NCBI GenBank assembly: GCA_004376975.1
Contig: SOJA01000083.1
Location: 1-24,957, forward strand
Length of the DNA: 24,957 nt
Reading direction: 5' to 3'
Origin: Candidatus Bathyarchaeota archaeon
GTDB taxonomy: Archaea; Thermoproteota; Bathyarchaeia; Bathyarchaeales; UBA233
A program made the position numbers and the translations under genes. The notes beneath the pieces were generated by a model. It did no database searches, was not told where the DNA came from, and saw nothing but the letters and a program-made list of their open reading frames with translations. Positions within the stretch are counted from its first letter, which is position 1. The number at the start of each line of letters is the position of its first letter. Shown here piece after piece: positions 8,539-15,510 of the stretch.

Positions 8539-8958
8539 ATGATAGCTGAGAACTCTGAACAATGGGCTATTTCAGTTTGTGGTTTGAACTGTGCAAAATG
8601 TGATATATACCGAGCCTTTCATGGCGACGAAAAATTGAGGGATGGAATAGTGGAGTGGTTTAAGAAAGAACGTAACGAGACTGTTAAACCAGAGCAGATA
8701 AGATGTGAAGGATGTCGTGGTCCGTTTGATGTTCATTGGAGTCCCGAATGCAAGATGATGCTTTGCGCAAAAAAGAAAGGGCTTGAATACTGTTTTAAGT
8801 GCGAAGATTTTCCATGCGGCAACGTGAATGAATTCAGTTCAGACGGCCTATCTCACCACAAGAGAACTATCGAAAACTTGAACAGAATGAAGAAAATCGG
8901 GGTCGAAGCGTGGATTGAGGAGCAGAAAGCAAAAAAGCAATGCGTACTGTGTCCCTAG
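8539..8958 (+). CDS. DUF3795 family Cys-rich protein
   Basis: This 139-residue protein has about eleven cysteines in the DUF3795 pattern: CGLNCAKC near residue 14, CEGCRG near 56, a cluster CKMMLCAKK, CFKCEDFPC near 90, and a final CVLC. The pattern suggests one or two bound zinc ions or an iron-sulfur site; the family's function is not known. There is no signal peptide or membrane segment, so it is probably cytoplasmic. The start has a strong GAGGTG site. It is divergent from the restriction-modification unit and convergent with the kinase-like gene. The 205-base gap after it (8959-9163) shows no convincing gene or strong structure. Confidence 0.85.
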   Translation: MIAENSEQWAISVCGLNCAKCDIYRAFHGDEKLRDGIVEWFKKERNETVKPEQIRCEGCRGPFDVHWSPECKMMLCAKKKGLEYCFKCEDFPCGNVNEFSSDGLSHHKRTIENLNRMKKIGVEAWIEEQKAKKQCVLCP

Positions 8959-9163
8959 ATGCATTATATTAGTTTGCATGACGAGTGTGCAGTTTTGATT
9001 AGGCTGTGTGAAGGCAGGCCTTCAAACATTAGAGATGTTGCTGTTTCAGACGGAATTCCATAACATCGCAGTCTCAGTGACATTAGCCGAAAATGCGAGA
9101 AAGCAGCATCTTGGAACTCTCCTCCGGTCTTTGAAAACAGTGAAGCATGAAAACAGGTTCATG

Positions 9164-10276
9164 TCACTGTACTGGCATGACTCTCCATTCCTTGTAATCC
9201 GTGACCACCTCAATGTATCCTTTGAGCATGTTGTCTACTTCTGCATCTCCAGTGTCAATCCTTAACACGCTGCCGTCAATAGTTTGAAGCTTACCTTTTG
9301 TTGCTGCAACGATTATCCTTTGTTTTCCAACATTTTTCATGATTTCAGGGCTTATCTGCTGGTTTCCCCTTCCTAGAAGAATCCCTTGATGGCCAATCGG
9401 GGAAAGAACAATCCAAGTTTTCTGCCAGTCCTCTACTTCACTTAGAATCCTTTTTTCATCCACGTCAAGTATGACCTTACCGTCTTTGTAGATGTCCACG
9501 CCTAGAACCGTTTTTTCCACGCCTAATAGTTCTGCAAGACATCTAACAGTTGTTCCTGGACCAAGTATGTAGGCGGCTTCAGGGTGCATCTCCTCTATTA
9601 TGAATCTTGCTATTGCCGTTTGGTTTTCCTTCTCGTCAGCTGTTTCAGGGCTTACTTGCTTGCTGCCTTGAATCCGCATTGGGAGGAACGGACCTTTCAA
9701 ATAGCCATGAAGCTTCACTGAGAAAACGTCGCTTCGAATAGCTTCCTCATCAGCATCCATAATTTCAAACTCTGTTATCTCTGCTTGGTTTCGGGCAAAA
9801 GCTAGAACGACATCTGCAGCATCTGAAGGATTCACCGCAAAGATGCCGCTGTACATTTTCACTCCAGACGGAACACCCAAAACAAATACTTCATCCCGAC
9901 CTTGCACAGCATCAAAAATGTCTTTAGCCGTGCCGTCCCCACCAACAAAAACAATCAAATCCACCTTCACCATTAGTTTTATCGCGGTTTTTGTGTCTTC
10001 AGCTGTTGTTTCCACTCTGATTTTCATAGGCAAAACTTGAACTGGAACACTTGCAGCCTTAGCTTCCTCTTCACCCATTATCCCCGGACACGTCAAGATT
10101 TCCATAGGTGTTTCTGTCATGCTTTCTTTTAGTTTTTGCAGGAATTCCGTTGCCCTTGTAGGTGCTAGGGGTTTGGCGCCTTTTGCGATTGCCTCTTTTA
10201 GAACTCCGTCTGTTCCTTTTAGACCTACTCTGCCTCCCATGCCTGCTATCGGGTTAACAATGAAACCTAGCTTCAT
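9164..10276 (-). CDS. ATP-NAD kinase/AcoX-like family protein
   Basis: The 370 residues match the large archaeal ATP-NAD-kinase-like (AcoX, COG3199) family. The N-terminus GFIVNPIAGMGG is typical of the diacylglycerol/NAD kinase fold, and the nucleotide-binding GGDGT motif sits at residues 112-116, followed by GVPSGVKMYS, which fits the second substrate loop. Proteins of this family are often annotated as NAD kinases, but they are longer than ordinary NAD kinases and their substrate is not settled, so I leave the function open. It starts at the ATG at 10276; no good Shine-Dalgarno is visible and a TATA-like box about 35 bases upstream gives a very short leader. It is divergent from the DUF1028 gene, with which it shares a compact promoter region. 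Confidence 0.85.
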   Translation of the reverse strand: MKLGFIVNPIAGMGGRVGLKGTDGVLKEAIAKGAKPLAPTRATEFLQKLKESMTETPMEILTCPGIMGEEEAKAASVPVQVLPMKIRVETTAEDTKTAIKLMVKVDLIVFVGGDGTAKDIFDAVQGRDEVFVLGVPSGVKMYSGIFAVNPSDAADVVLAFARNQAEITEFEIMDADEEAIRSDVFSVKLHGYLKGPFLPMRIQGSKQVSPETADEKENQTAIARFIIEEMHPEAAYILGPGTTVRCLAELLGVEKTVLGVDIYKDGKVILDVDEKRILSEVEDWQKTWIVLSPIGHQGILLGRGNQQISPEIMKNVGKQRIIVAATKGKLQTIDGSVLRIDTGDAEVDNMLKGYIEVVTDYKEWRVMPVQ

Positions 10277-10289
10277 ACGTTCATCAGTG

Positions 10290-10334
10290 ACAAGATTTAT
10301 TGCATGAGCTAATAAACTATTTTGATAATCGGAG
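10290..10334. promoter_or_regulatory. Divergent promoter region between the kinase-like and DUF1028 genes
   Basis: A minus-strand box GTTTATTAG (about 10309-10317) fits the kinase-like gene. A plus-strand box GATTTATTG (about 10291-10299) fits the DUF1028 gene, whose Shine-Dalgarno GGAG is at 10331-10334. The boxes are within 30 bases of each other, so the two genes are likely to compete for or share regulation. Confidence 0.4.
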
Positions 10335-10344
10335 CCGCAACCTG

Positions 10345-10947
10345 ATGAGTAAGCCTAAGCTTGGAACCTTTTCCATTCTAACCATATCACTAGACTCTAA
10401 GTTAATGGGTCTCGGCGTAGCTTCAGGCTCCACATCTGTAGGAAACAGAGTTCCGCATGCAAGGCCCGGGATTGGCGTGATAGCTACCCAATCATACACA
10501 AATGTTGCCTATGGAATCAAAGGACTAGAATTGTTGGCAAAGGGGTTGTCTCCAAAAGAGGCTTTGAATGAACTTTTGATGGCTGATCCAGGGCGAGAGT
10601 TACGGCAAGTAGCAATGATGGACTTCAAGAGGAGAAAGGCTGTTTTTACAGGTTGTGAAGCTCCAATCTTTCATGGGGAAATTCTAGGGGAAGATTACGT
10701 TGTTGTTGGAAACTTGCTTGCTGGAAAAGAAGTTGTAGATAGTATGGCCAGAGAATATGAGAGTTCCAGTGGGGATTTAGCCTTGAGAATGGCAAAGGCA
10801 TTGAAAGCGGGAAGCGAAAGTGGTGGAGACAAGCGAGGAGAAAAATCAGCCGCACTGATTGTGATCAGTACCGAAAAAGTGGAAGTGAACCTAAAGATTG
10901 ATAGGCATACAAATCCTGTTGGGGAGCTGTTTCGAAAACTGAGCTGA
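10345..10947 (+). CDS. DUF1028 family, Ntn-hydrolase-like protein
   Basis: A 200-residue protein with the DUF1028 layout: a start containing GTFSI, then LGVASGSTSVGNRVPHARPG, VIATQSYTN, and a central GEILGEDYVVVGNLLAG. The family is placed in the Ntn-hydrolase superfamily, where a Thr, Ser or Cys near the start acts as nucleophile; the threonine of TFSI is the likely residue. The substrate is unknown. I use the ATG at 10345, which leaves a short MSKPKLGTFSI leader and has GGAG ten bases upstream, rather than the ATG at 10300, which adds 15 residues unlike the family. It is followed 83 bases later by threonine dehydrogenase on the same strand, which has its own TATA-like box. Confidence 0.88.
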   Translation: MSKPKLGTFSILTISLDSKLMGLGVASGSTSVGNRVPHARPGIGVIATQSYTNVAYGIKGLELLAKGLSPKEALNELLMADPGRELRQVAMMDFKRRKAVFTGCEAPIFHGEILGEDYVVVGNLLAGKEVVDSMAREYESSSGDLALRMAKALKAGSESGGDKRGEKSAALIVISTEKVEVNLKIDRHTNPVGELFRKLS

Positions 10948-10961
10948 TAACAAAACCGGAG

Positions 10962-11024
10962 TTTTTAATTGGAAAATTCTATATCTCACAAGATACACTT
11001 TTTCCTTTAGTCAATGACTGAGGT
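10962..11024 (+). promoter_or_regulatory. Promoter and ribosome binding site of tdh
   Basis: TTTTTAATT at 10962-10970 is a plausible TATA box with a start near 10994. TGAGGT (11019-11024) is a good Shine-Dalgarno six bases before the ATG at 11031, favouring that start over the ATG five codons later. Confidence 0.4.
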
Positions 11025-11030
11025 AGCTGA

Positions 11031-12008
11031 ATGACTGGGAAAACGATGGAAAGAATCCTTGTAACAGGAGCCACAGGCCAAATTGGATCCGAATTAACAA
11101 TGGAGCTGCGAAAAAAGTATGGCGGTGACAATGTTATCGCAGCTGGGCATAGAAGAAAGCCTAGTGAGAAATTAGCCAATTCGGGGCCGTTCGAGTATAT
11201 TGACACTTCTAACAGAGAGAGCATTGAACATGCTGTGAAAAAGTATGATGTTGACACGGTTTACCATCTTGCGGCAGTCCTATCGGCTGTAGGTGAAGAA
11301 AAACCGCAAGTTGCTTGGAAAGTGAATATGAAAGGTCTTTATAACATGCTTGAGGTTGCAAGGGAACGTGAATTGACTCGGGTTTTTTGGCCAAGCTCCA
11401 TAGCGGTCTTTGGGCCGACAGCACCGCGTGCACACACGCCTCAAGACACGGTGTTAATCCCGGAAACCATGTATGGTGTTACGAAGGTTGCTGGTGAACT
11501 TTTGTGCAACTACTATTTCCTTCGATTTGGCTTGGATGTGCGAGGCGTCCGATACCCCGGCGTCATAAGTAGCGAGACACCTCCAGGTGGAGGCACAACA
11601 GACTATGCTGTGGATATATTTTATGAAGCATTAAAGAGGAAGCAGTACACATGCTTTGTGCGAGAAGACACTGTTCTACCGATGATGTATATGCCAGATT
11701 GCATCAAAGCATCTATAGACCTTATGGAAGCTGATCCGTCTGAAATTAAATGTCGTATGAGCTATAATGTGGCTGGGATGAGCTTTTCTGCTGGAGAATT
11801 GGCCGCTGAAATCAAAAAGTACATTTCAGAATTTGAATGTCAGTATCAGCCTGATTTTAGGCAGAAGATTGCGGATTCTTGGCCTATGTCAATTGATGAT
11901 GGTGTGGCTCGTGAGGAGTGGGGTTGGAATCCAACGTATGATTTGGCTGCCATGACGAAGGATATGATTGAGAGACTGACGAAACGATTTGCCGAAGGTA
12001 ATCTTTAG
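11031..12008 (+). CDS. tdh: L-threonine 3-dehydrogenase, short-chain dehydrogenase type
   Basis: Oxidises L-threonine with NAD+ to 2-amino-3-ketobutyrate. The 325-residue protein is of the UDP-galactose-epimerase-like SDR form, not the zinc alcohol-dehydrogenase form. It shows the NAD-binding GATGQIG (13-19), catalytic Ser in SSIAVFG, and the YxxxK pair Y148/K152 (YGVTK). The stretch RYPGVISSETPPGGGTTDY is typical of SDR threonine dehydrogenases and sets them apart from true epimerases; MSIDDGVAREEWGW near the C-terminus also fits. The product is unstable and is normally split at once by glycine C-acetyltransferase, encoded 1.6 kb downstream on the same strand. A sugar epimerase is the only other serious option and fits less well. 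Confidence 0.9.
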   Translation: MTGKTMERILVTGATGQIGSELTMELRKKYGGDNVIAAGHRRKPSEKLANSGPFEYIDTSNRESIEHAVKKYDVDTVYHLAAVLSAVGEEKPQVAWKVNMKGLYNMLEVARERELTRVFWPSSIAVFGPTAPRAHTPQDTVLIPETMYGVTKVAGELLCNYYFLRFGLDVRGVRYPGVISSETPPGGGTTDYAVDIFYEALKRKQYTCFVREDTVLPMMYMPDCIKASIDLMEADPSEIKCRMSYNVAGMSFSAGELAAEIKKYISEFECQYQPDFRQKIADSWPMSIDDGVAREEWGWNPTYDLAAMTKDMIERLTKRFAEGNL

Positions 12009-12174
12009 GGATACTCGAACAACCTCAACATGTCCGTGAAATCTCTCTTATCGTTTTCGCCTTTGGCGGTATTCTTATCTCTTTGTCCATAGGAAGTAAA
12101 AGCAAGGGATGCAGTGTGATATTAGAAGATGTGCCGAGAAACGCGCGTACTTGCACAAAAAGGGGGGGTTGAGC

Positions 12175-12531
12175 TTATTTCTTTTCGGTGAATAGGCCTA
12201 TGGTGTTGCCATCTAAATCCATGAAAAGACCAAACCAGCCAACATTTGGGATTTCTGTTTTCTCTGTTACTTTTCTGGCTCCAAGCTTCACTGCCTTTTC
12301 AAGCATTGCATCGATGTCGTCAACTAAAATGTATATGATTATCTTGCCTGGTGTAATCTTGTCTTTTCTGTCCAGTCCTCCACCAGTTAATTGTCCTTCT
12401 CCAGTGTTAAATATTGCATAATCAGAGCCAAAGCTATAATCTATCTCCCAGCCGAAAAGCTTCTTGTAGAATTCACCCGACTTTTTCACGTCAGTAGTAG
12501 GGATTTCTAAATGACAAATGGCATGAGGCAT
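12175..12531 (-). CDS. VOC superfamily (glyoxalase/bleomycin-resistance-like) protein
   Basis: A 118-residue single-domain protein with both VOC half-repeats: HLEIPTTDVKKSGEFYKKLFGWE at the start and the second half from about residue 66 (IIIYILVDDIDAMLEKAVKLGA), ending DLDGNTIGLF. These proteins bind a metal or small molecule in the cleft between the repeats; the specific function cannot be assigned. It is cytoplasmic. AGAGGA (12539-12544), seven bases upstream, supports the ATG at 12531. It converges on tdh; the 166-base gap between them has no gene, only a G7 run near 12160. Confidence 0.87.
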   Translation of the reverse strand: MPHAICHLEIPTTDVKKSGEFYKKLFGWEIDYSFGSDYAIFNTGEGQLTGGGLDRKDKITPGKIIIYILVDDIDAMLEKAVKLGARKVTEKTEIPNVGWFGLFMDLDGNTIGLFTEKK

Positions 12532-12538
12532 GTTTCAT

Positions 12539-12582
12539 TCCTCTTTTTGGTATTTAGAAATTCGATTTTCAACTATTAAAGC
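12539..12582 (-). promoter_or_regulatory. Promoter and ribosome binding site of the VOC gene
   Basis: On the minus strand CTTTAATAG (12574-12582) is a TATA-like box with a start near 12552. AGAGGA (12539-12544) is the ribosome site. The gene therefore need not be co-transcribed with the thioredoxin-like gene 100 bases upstream. Confidence 0.45.
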
Positions 12583-12631
12583 TATTGATGCTTACAAGCA
12601 CACGCACCATAATACTTTCGATGCATACTCC

Positions 12632-13144
12632 TCAATTCTCACACGTTCTCCCGCTTTTTCCTTGTCTCACTAGTTGGAGTATTTCTTCTTCCATCGTTCT
12701 ATTAGGGGCTGGATTTTCAATTATTTTTCCAAGTTCTAGACCGTTTGTGTGGAATATTACTACATGTGGGGTTCTTTCGACTTTGAATTCCATTACTTCT
12801 GGAGGAGATGGTGGAATCCTCCACTTTTCTTTTGGATTCAGAGGGTCTTTCTTAAGGCCACCAAAAACTCTCACATTCAGTCCAATCTTATCAGCTAGTA
12901 AGGCAAACACTGGAACGTTAGCCGCACAATCCTTACACCATTCAGCTGAGAAGACAACTACAAATATCTTATCCACACGTTTCTTCAACTCTTCAACAAT
13001 ATCTTCCTTCAAGGAATAAGCTTTCATTCTCTCCATGAACCTATCTCTAAAAGGCTCATTCATGTGCGTGACATAATCTTTCACAGAAACCGTTCTTCTC
13101 ATGAGTTCTTTCAGAGTTTCTCTCAAATCAACACCAAAAAACAT
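12632..13144 (-). CDS. Thioredoxin-like protein
   Basis: A 170-residue protein with a thioredoxin fold. After about 55 residues of helical N-terminal extension comes the beta strand IFVVVFSAEWC and the redox motif WCKDC (C70 and C73); the partner cis-proline is in RTPHVVIF. It could reduce disulfides or act in redox signalling. There is no signal peptide, so it is cytoplasmic. The extension and the KDC dipeptide are not those of a classic small thioredoxin (CGPC), so its partner is unknown. No Shine-Dalgarno is present and an AT-rich TATA box sits about 21 bases upstream, suggesting a leaderless mRNA. Confidence 0.83.
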   Translation of the reverse strand: MFFGVDLRETLKELMRRTVSVKDYVTHMNEPFRDRFMERMKAYSLKEDIVEELKKRVDKIFVVVFSAEWCKDCAANVPVFALLADKIGLNVRVFGGLKKDPLNPKEKWRIPPSPPEVMEFKVERTPHVVIFHTNGLELGKIIENPAPNRTMEEEILQLVRQGKSGRTCEN

Positions 13145-13159
13145 TACGTTAAGACATTC

Positions 13160-13169
13160 TAATTAATTA
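13160..13169 (-). promoter_or_regulatory. Leaderless promoter of the thioredoxin-like gene
   Basis: TAATTAATTA (13160-13169) is centred about 21 bases before the ATG at 13144, so transcription would start at or just inside the start codon. No ribosome binding site is present. Confidence 0.4.
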
Positions 13170-13285
13170 CGGTTCACTGCGCAATTTCCTTCCTTAAATT
13201 GTCAAAACAAAGAAGTTTACCTTTTCAGAACTCCATCCATATCCTTATCAAGGTTAGCCTTAAGAGGGCGCACGCTACTAACGCC

Positions 13286-13363
13286 TTGGAGAGGTTTGAG
13301 ATTTCAAAGCATCAAGACGTTGTCCGACCCGTCGTACAGCTGAGAGATTTCAGGCCTCTCCAA
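13286..13363 (+). ncRNA. Candidate structured RNA: 78-nt hairpin with a 20-bp arm
   Basis: Lies in the 473-base gap 13145-13617, where no protein gene convinces me. Bases 13286-13305 pair without a gap to 13344-13363: 16 Watson-Crick and 4 G-U pairs (13295/13354, 13296/13353, 13300/13349, 13303/13346). All four wobbles are G-U only in plus-strand RNA; in minus-strand RNA they would be A-C clashes. Beyond a two-base A-A/A-G mismatch come AGC/GCU, a symmetric 5x5 internal loop, a GACG/CGUC stem (13316-13319 with 13330-13333) and a 10-base loop. A short GGCG/CGCC hairpin (13267-13285) directly abuts the 5' side. It does not match tRNA, 5S or C/D-box patterns, and no ACA follows as in H/ACA RNAs. 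It sits about 270 bases before kbl, upstream of that gene's likely TATA box, so it is probably not its leader. Confidence 0.45.
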
Positions 13364-13592
13364 TTTCTAGCTGTTTTTCTTGGTGGATTATTCTAGTGTT
13401 TTTGGCAGTCTAATCCAGTTGATGATTGAAGCTTCATATCTAGCAAGAGGTCAATTTTACACGTTATATTGAAGACAACATAGTGGTTAGTGCCGTGTTA
13501 TTCAAACTCGTCTTTTTCCTGTTTGACTAAGAAGAGCGCAATGCTGAAAAATGCTAGAAAGAAGGATAAATTGTGAAAGAACTATAGGCAAA

Positions 13593-13631
13593 TATTAAAA
13601 GAAAGTGGACTACTTTTTTGCTAAAGGTGAT
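13593..13631 (+). promoter_or_regulatory. Promoter and ribosome binding site of kbl
   Basis: TATTAAAA at 13593-13600 is a TATA-like box giving a start near 13622. The ideal Shine-Dalgarno GGTGAT (13626-13631) lies four bases before GTG at 13636, which is why I choose that start. Confidence 0.5.
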
Positions 13632-13635
13632 TAAT

Positions 13636-14838
13636 GTGATAGTTTCGCGTCATCCTACAAAATATTTAGGTGAAGAATACCGGCGCTTGGTTCGTGAAAG
13701 CCTGAATTGGCAGCTTAGGGTTCTGGAAAGTGCAAGTGAACCGATTTGTACTGTGGATGGAAAAGAAGTTTTAATGCTTTGTGCAAACAATTATCTGAAC
13801 CTTGCAACACATCCAAAGGTTGTTGAGGCAACGCTGGAGGCAACGAGAAAATATGGGGCGGGTGCGGGGAGCGATAGATCAATTTCCGGCAACATGGTTT
13901 TACATGAGGAATTGGATCGTCGTCTTGCAAAGTTCAAGAGTGCTCCGGCTTCACTGACTTTTCAAACAGGGTTTATGGCTAATGAAGGAGTTATTCCGCA
14001 ACTTGCTGGTAGAGGAGATCTGTTTGTTTCAGATGAACTAAACCATGGTTCAATAATTGATGGAGTGAGGCTGAGCCGTGCGGATAGAGCTATATTTAAA
14101 CATAAGAGCATTGAAGATTTGACTCGTGTGATGGAGGAAGCGGAGAAACATGATCCTCCGTACAAGCACATCTGGATATTTACAGATGGAGTTTTCAGCA
14201 TGGATGGAGATCTTGCACCATTGTCAGATATAGCGAAGATTGCCAAGGAACATGGTGCTGGCGTCTACGTTGATGATGCTCATGGTGAAGGTGTGTTAGG
14301 TGAAGGAGGAAGAGGCATCGTGAACCACTTCAAGCTTGGATGTGATGAGGTGCACGTGGAGATGGGAACATTCTCCAAAGCTTTCGGCGTCGTAGGTGGC
14401 CACATCACTGGAGGCGAAGATCTCCGCAACTTCACATATAACAAGGCTAGAAGCTGGCTGCTAAGTGGTGCTGTTCCGCCCGGTGTTGCTGCAGCTTGCA
14501 CTGCATCCATAGATGTGCTGGAAACAGAACCACAACACGTAAAGAGGGTTTGGGAAAACCGTAACCATCTGTTAGATGGATTTAAGGATGCAGGCTTCGA
14601 CACTGGCAACACAGAAACACCTATAATTCCTGTGATGTGTGGCAAAAGCAAAACGTCAAAGGACCTTTCAGACTATCTGTGGACAAGGGGAATATTCGTA
14701 CTGCCGATTTTCTATCCGATGGTGGCAAGAGACAAGGCAAGAATCAGAGTTCAACTATGTACAAAGCATACAACAGAGCAGCTGGATAGAGCCTTAGAAG
14801 CCTTCAAAGAAGGCGGCAGAAAACTAGGAATAATCTAG
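13636..14838 (+). CDS. kbl: Glycine C-acetyltransferase (2-amino-3-ketobutyrate CoA ligase)
   Basis: A PLP enzyme of the alpha-oxoamine synthase family. In threonine breakdown it splits 2-amino-3-ketobutyrate with CoA into glycine and acetyl-CoA. The 400 residues are normal for the family. Visible are NYLNLATHPKVVEA, the glycine-rich GAGAGSDRSISGN, FQTGFMANEG, the PLP-contact region VYVDDAHGEGVLGEGGRG, and the PLP lysine K248 in TFSKAFG. I start at GTG 13636 behind GGTGAT instead of the TTG six codons upstream. A close alternative is 8-amino-7-oxononanoate synthase (biotin), but no other biotin gene is near while threonine dehydrogenase is, on the same strand. A T6 tract lies 23 bases after the stop. 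Confidence 0.88.
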   Translation: MIVSRHPTKYLGEEYRRLVRESLNWQLRVLESASEPICTVDGKEVLMLCANNYLNLATHPKVVEATLEATRKYGAGAGSDRSISGNMVLHEELDRRLAKFKSAPASLTFQTGFMANEGVIPQLAGRGDLFVSDELNHGSIIDGVRLSRADRAIFKHKSIEDLTRVMEEAEKHDPPYKHIWIFTDGVFSMDGDLAPLSDIAKIAKEHGAGVYVDDAHGEGVLGEGGRGIVNHFKLGCDEVHVEMGTFSKAFGVVGGHITGGEDLRNFTYNKARSWLLSGAVPPGVAAACTASIDVLETEPQHVKRVWENRNHLLDGFKDAGFDTGNTETPIIPVMCGKSKTSKDLSDYLWTRGIFVLPIFYPMVARDKARIRVQLCTKHTTEQLDRALEAFKEGGRKLGII

Positions 14839-14861
14839 GAGCTTCCCCTGCACCCCTCTCA

Positions 14862-14867
14862 TTTTTT
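14862..14867 (+). terminator. T-tract terminator after kbl
   Basis: A T6 run 23 bases past the kbl stop, after a C-rich stretch. This is the form of an archaeal oligo-T terminator, with no strong hairpin. Confidence 0.4.
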
Positions 14868-15040
14868 GTCATCTGTCTTGCAGAATTCTGATGAGTGTAT
14901 CTTCAATAACTAGTTGCTGTATATTTGTGGTGACAACGGTTCTGGCTTGTGTGTTGTAAGGTTTCTTTCGAGGAAAGAGTTGGAAAAGCTTCAATCATGG
15001 TTATGCCTGTGAGGTTTGTTCATGTTGCGAGCTGATTAAG

Positions 15041-15238
15041 ATGAGGAAAGCTTGTAAATGGTACAGTGTTTGTCCAATGAGAAGGTTCTTTGAAAGAGGG
15101 AGGCTGGAACGAAAATGGATAATAGAATATTGTAGGGGTGACTACAAACGTTGTGTGCGATATAGACTTGAAGAGGCGGGGACACCGCATCCAGATAACC
15201 TGCTTCCAAATGGCGAGATGATAGAGTTGTCCAAATGA
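15041..15238 (+). CDS. Small conserved-looking four-Cys protein of unknown function
   Basis: A 65-residue basic protein with cysteines at 5, 11, 31 and 38 (ACKWYSVCP and CRGDYKRC), an RRFFERGRLERKW helix and a tail PHPDNLLPNGEMIEL. The composition and the ordered Cys and aromatic pattern look like a real protein, probably binding zinc or an iron-sulfur cluster. I think similar short proteins occur in other archaea, but I cannot name the family. The ATG at 15041 has no good ribosome site; the frame stays open upstream to 14960 and would add three more cysteines (CEVCSCCELIK), but no ATG, GTG or TTG lies there. It is between kbl and htpX on the same strand. Confidence 0.62.
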   Translation: MRKACKWYSVCPMRRFFERGRLERKWIIEYCRGDYKRCVRYRLEEAGTPHPDNLLPNGEMIELSK

Positions 15239-15349
15239 CTTTATTGTTTCAAACGATATTCTGGAAAAGGGGATATGGTGGTGGAAAAGAGGTTTGGCGC
15301 GGGCTAAATGTGTATGCGTCTAACTAGGGATCCCCCTCCCCCTATCATA

Positions 15350-15389
15350 TGTTTATATGTTTTGTTGATACATTTTGTTTATATGGTGG
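15350..15389 (+). promoter_or_regulatory. Duplicated TATA-like boxes before a small ORF
   Basis: TGTTTATATG occurs twice, at 15350-15359 and 15376-15385, with 26-base periodicity. Each contains TTTATAT, a good archaeal TATA box. GGTGG (15385-15389) follows and could serve as ribosome site for an ATG at 15394. Confidence 0.35.
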
Positions 15390-15393
15390 TTTG

Positions 15394-15462
15394 ATGGACA
15401 AAAAACTGAAGGCTTTCAGGTTGTGCGTGTACCTTGCTTTCTTGATATTTCTTCATCTCTGA
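15394..15462 (+). CDS. Possible 22-residue membrane microprotein
   Basis: ATG to TGA encodes MDKKLKAFRLCVYLAFLIFL plus HL: a basic N-terminus followed by a hydrophobic helix long enough to span a membrane. GGTGG lies four bases upstream and two TATA-like boxes precede it. The next gene, 48 bases on, is a membrane protease. It is too short to support by composition, so this is a guess worth testing. Confidence 0.28.
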   Translation: MDKKLKAFRLCVYLAFLIFLHL

Positions 15463-15510
15463 TGAGGAAAGCTTTAATGTAATTCCTTATCATTTTGTTA
15501 ATGAGAGAAA

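Noticed and set aside
9008..9265. 85-codon plus-strand open frame
   Set aside because: No start signals, unnatural composition, and it runs into the end of the well-supported kinase-like gene on the other strand.
13199..13396. 65-codon plus-strand open frame across the hairpin region
   Set aside because: No ribosome site and no recognisable motif; the RNA pairing over the same bases explains the segment better.
13400..13560. C/D-box RNA suggested by TTGATGA near 13418 and CTGA near 13543
   Set aside because: The boxes are about 125 bases apart with no inner boxes, too far for an archaeal C/D RNA.
13570..13580. TTGTGAAAGAA, matching part of the shared promoter box
   Set aside because: Only 11 bases match, the TATA part is poor, and the nearest minus-strand gene starts more than 400 bases away with its own promoter.
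15331..15343. Two adjacent C5 runs suggesting a quadruplex or i-motif
   Set aside because: Only two runs are present; four are needed.
15040..15474. 14-base repeat GATGAGGAAAGCTT at 15040-15053 and 15461-15474
   Set aside because: One copy is in coding sequence and the other is intergenic, with no shared flanks; probably chance.
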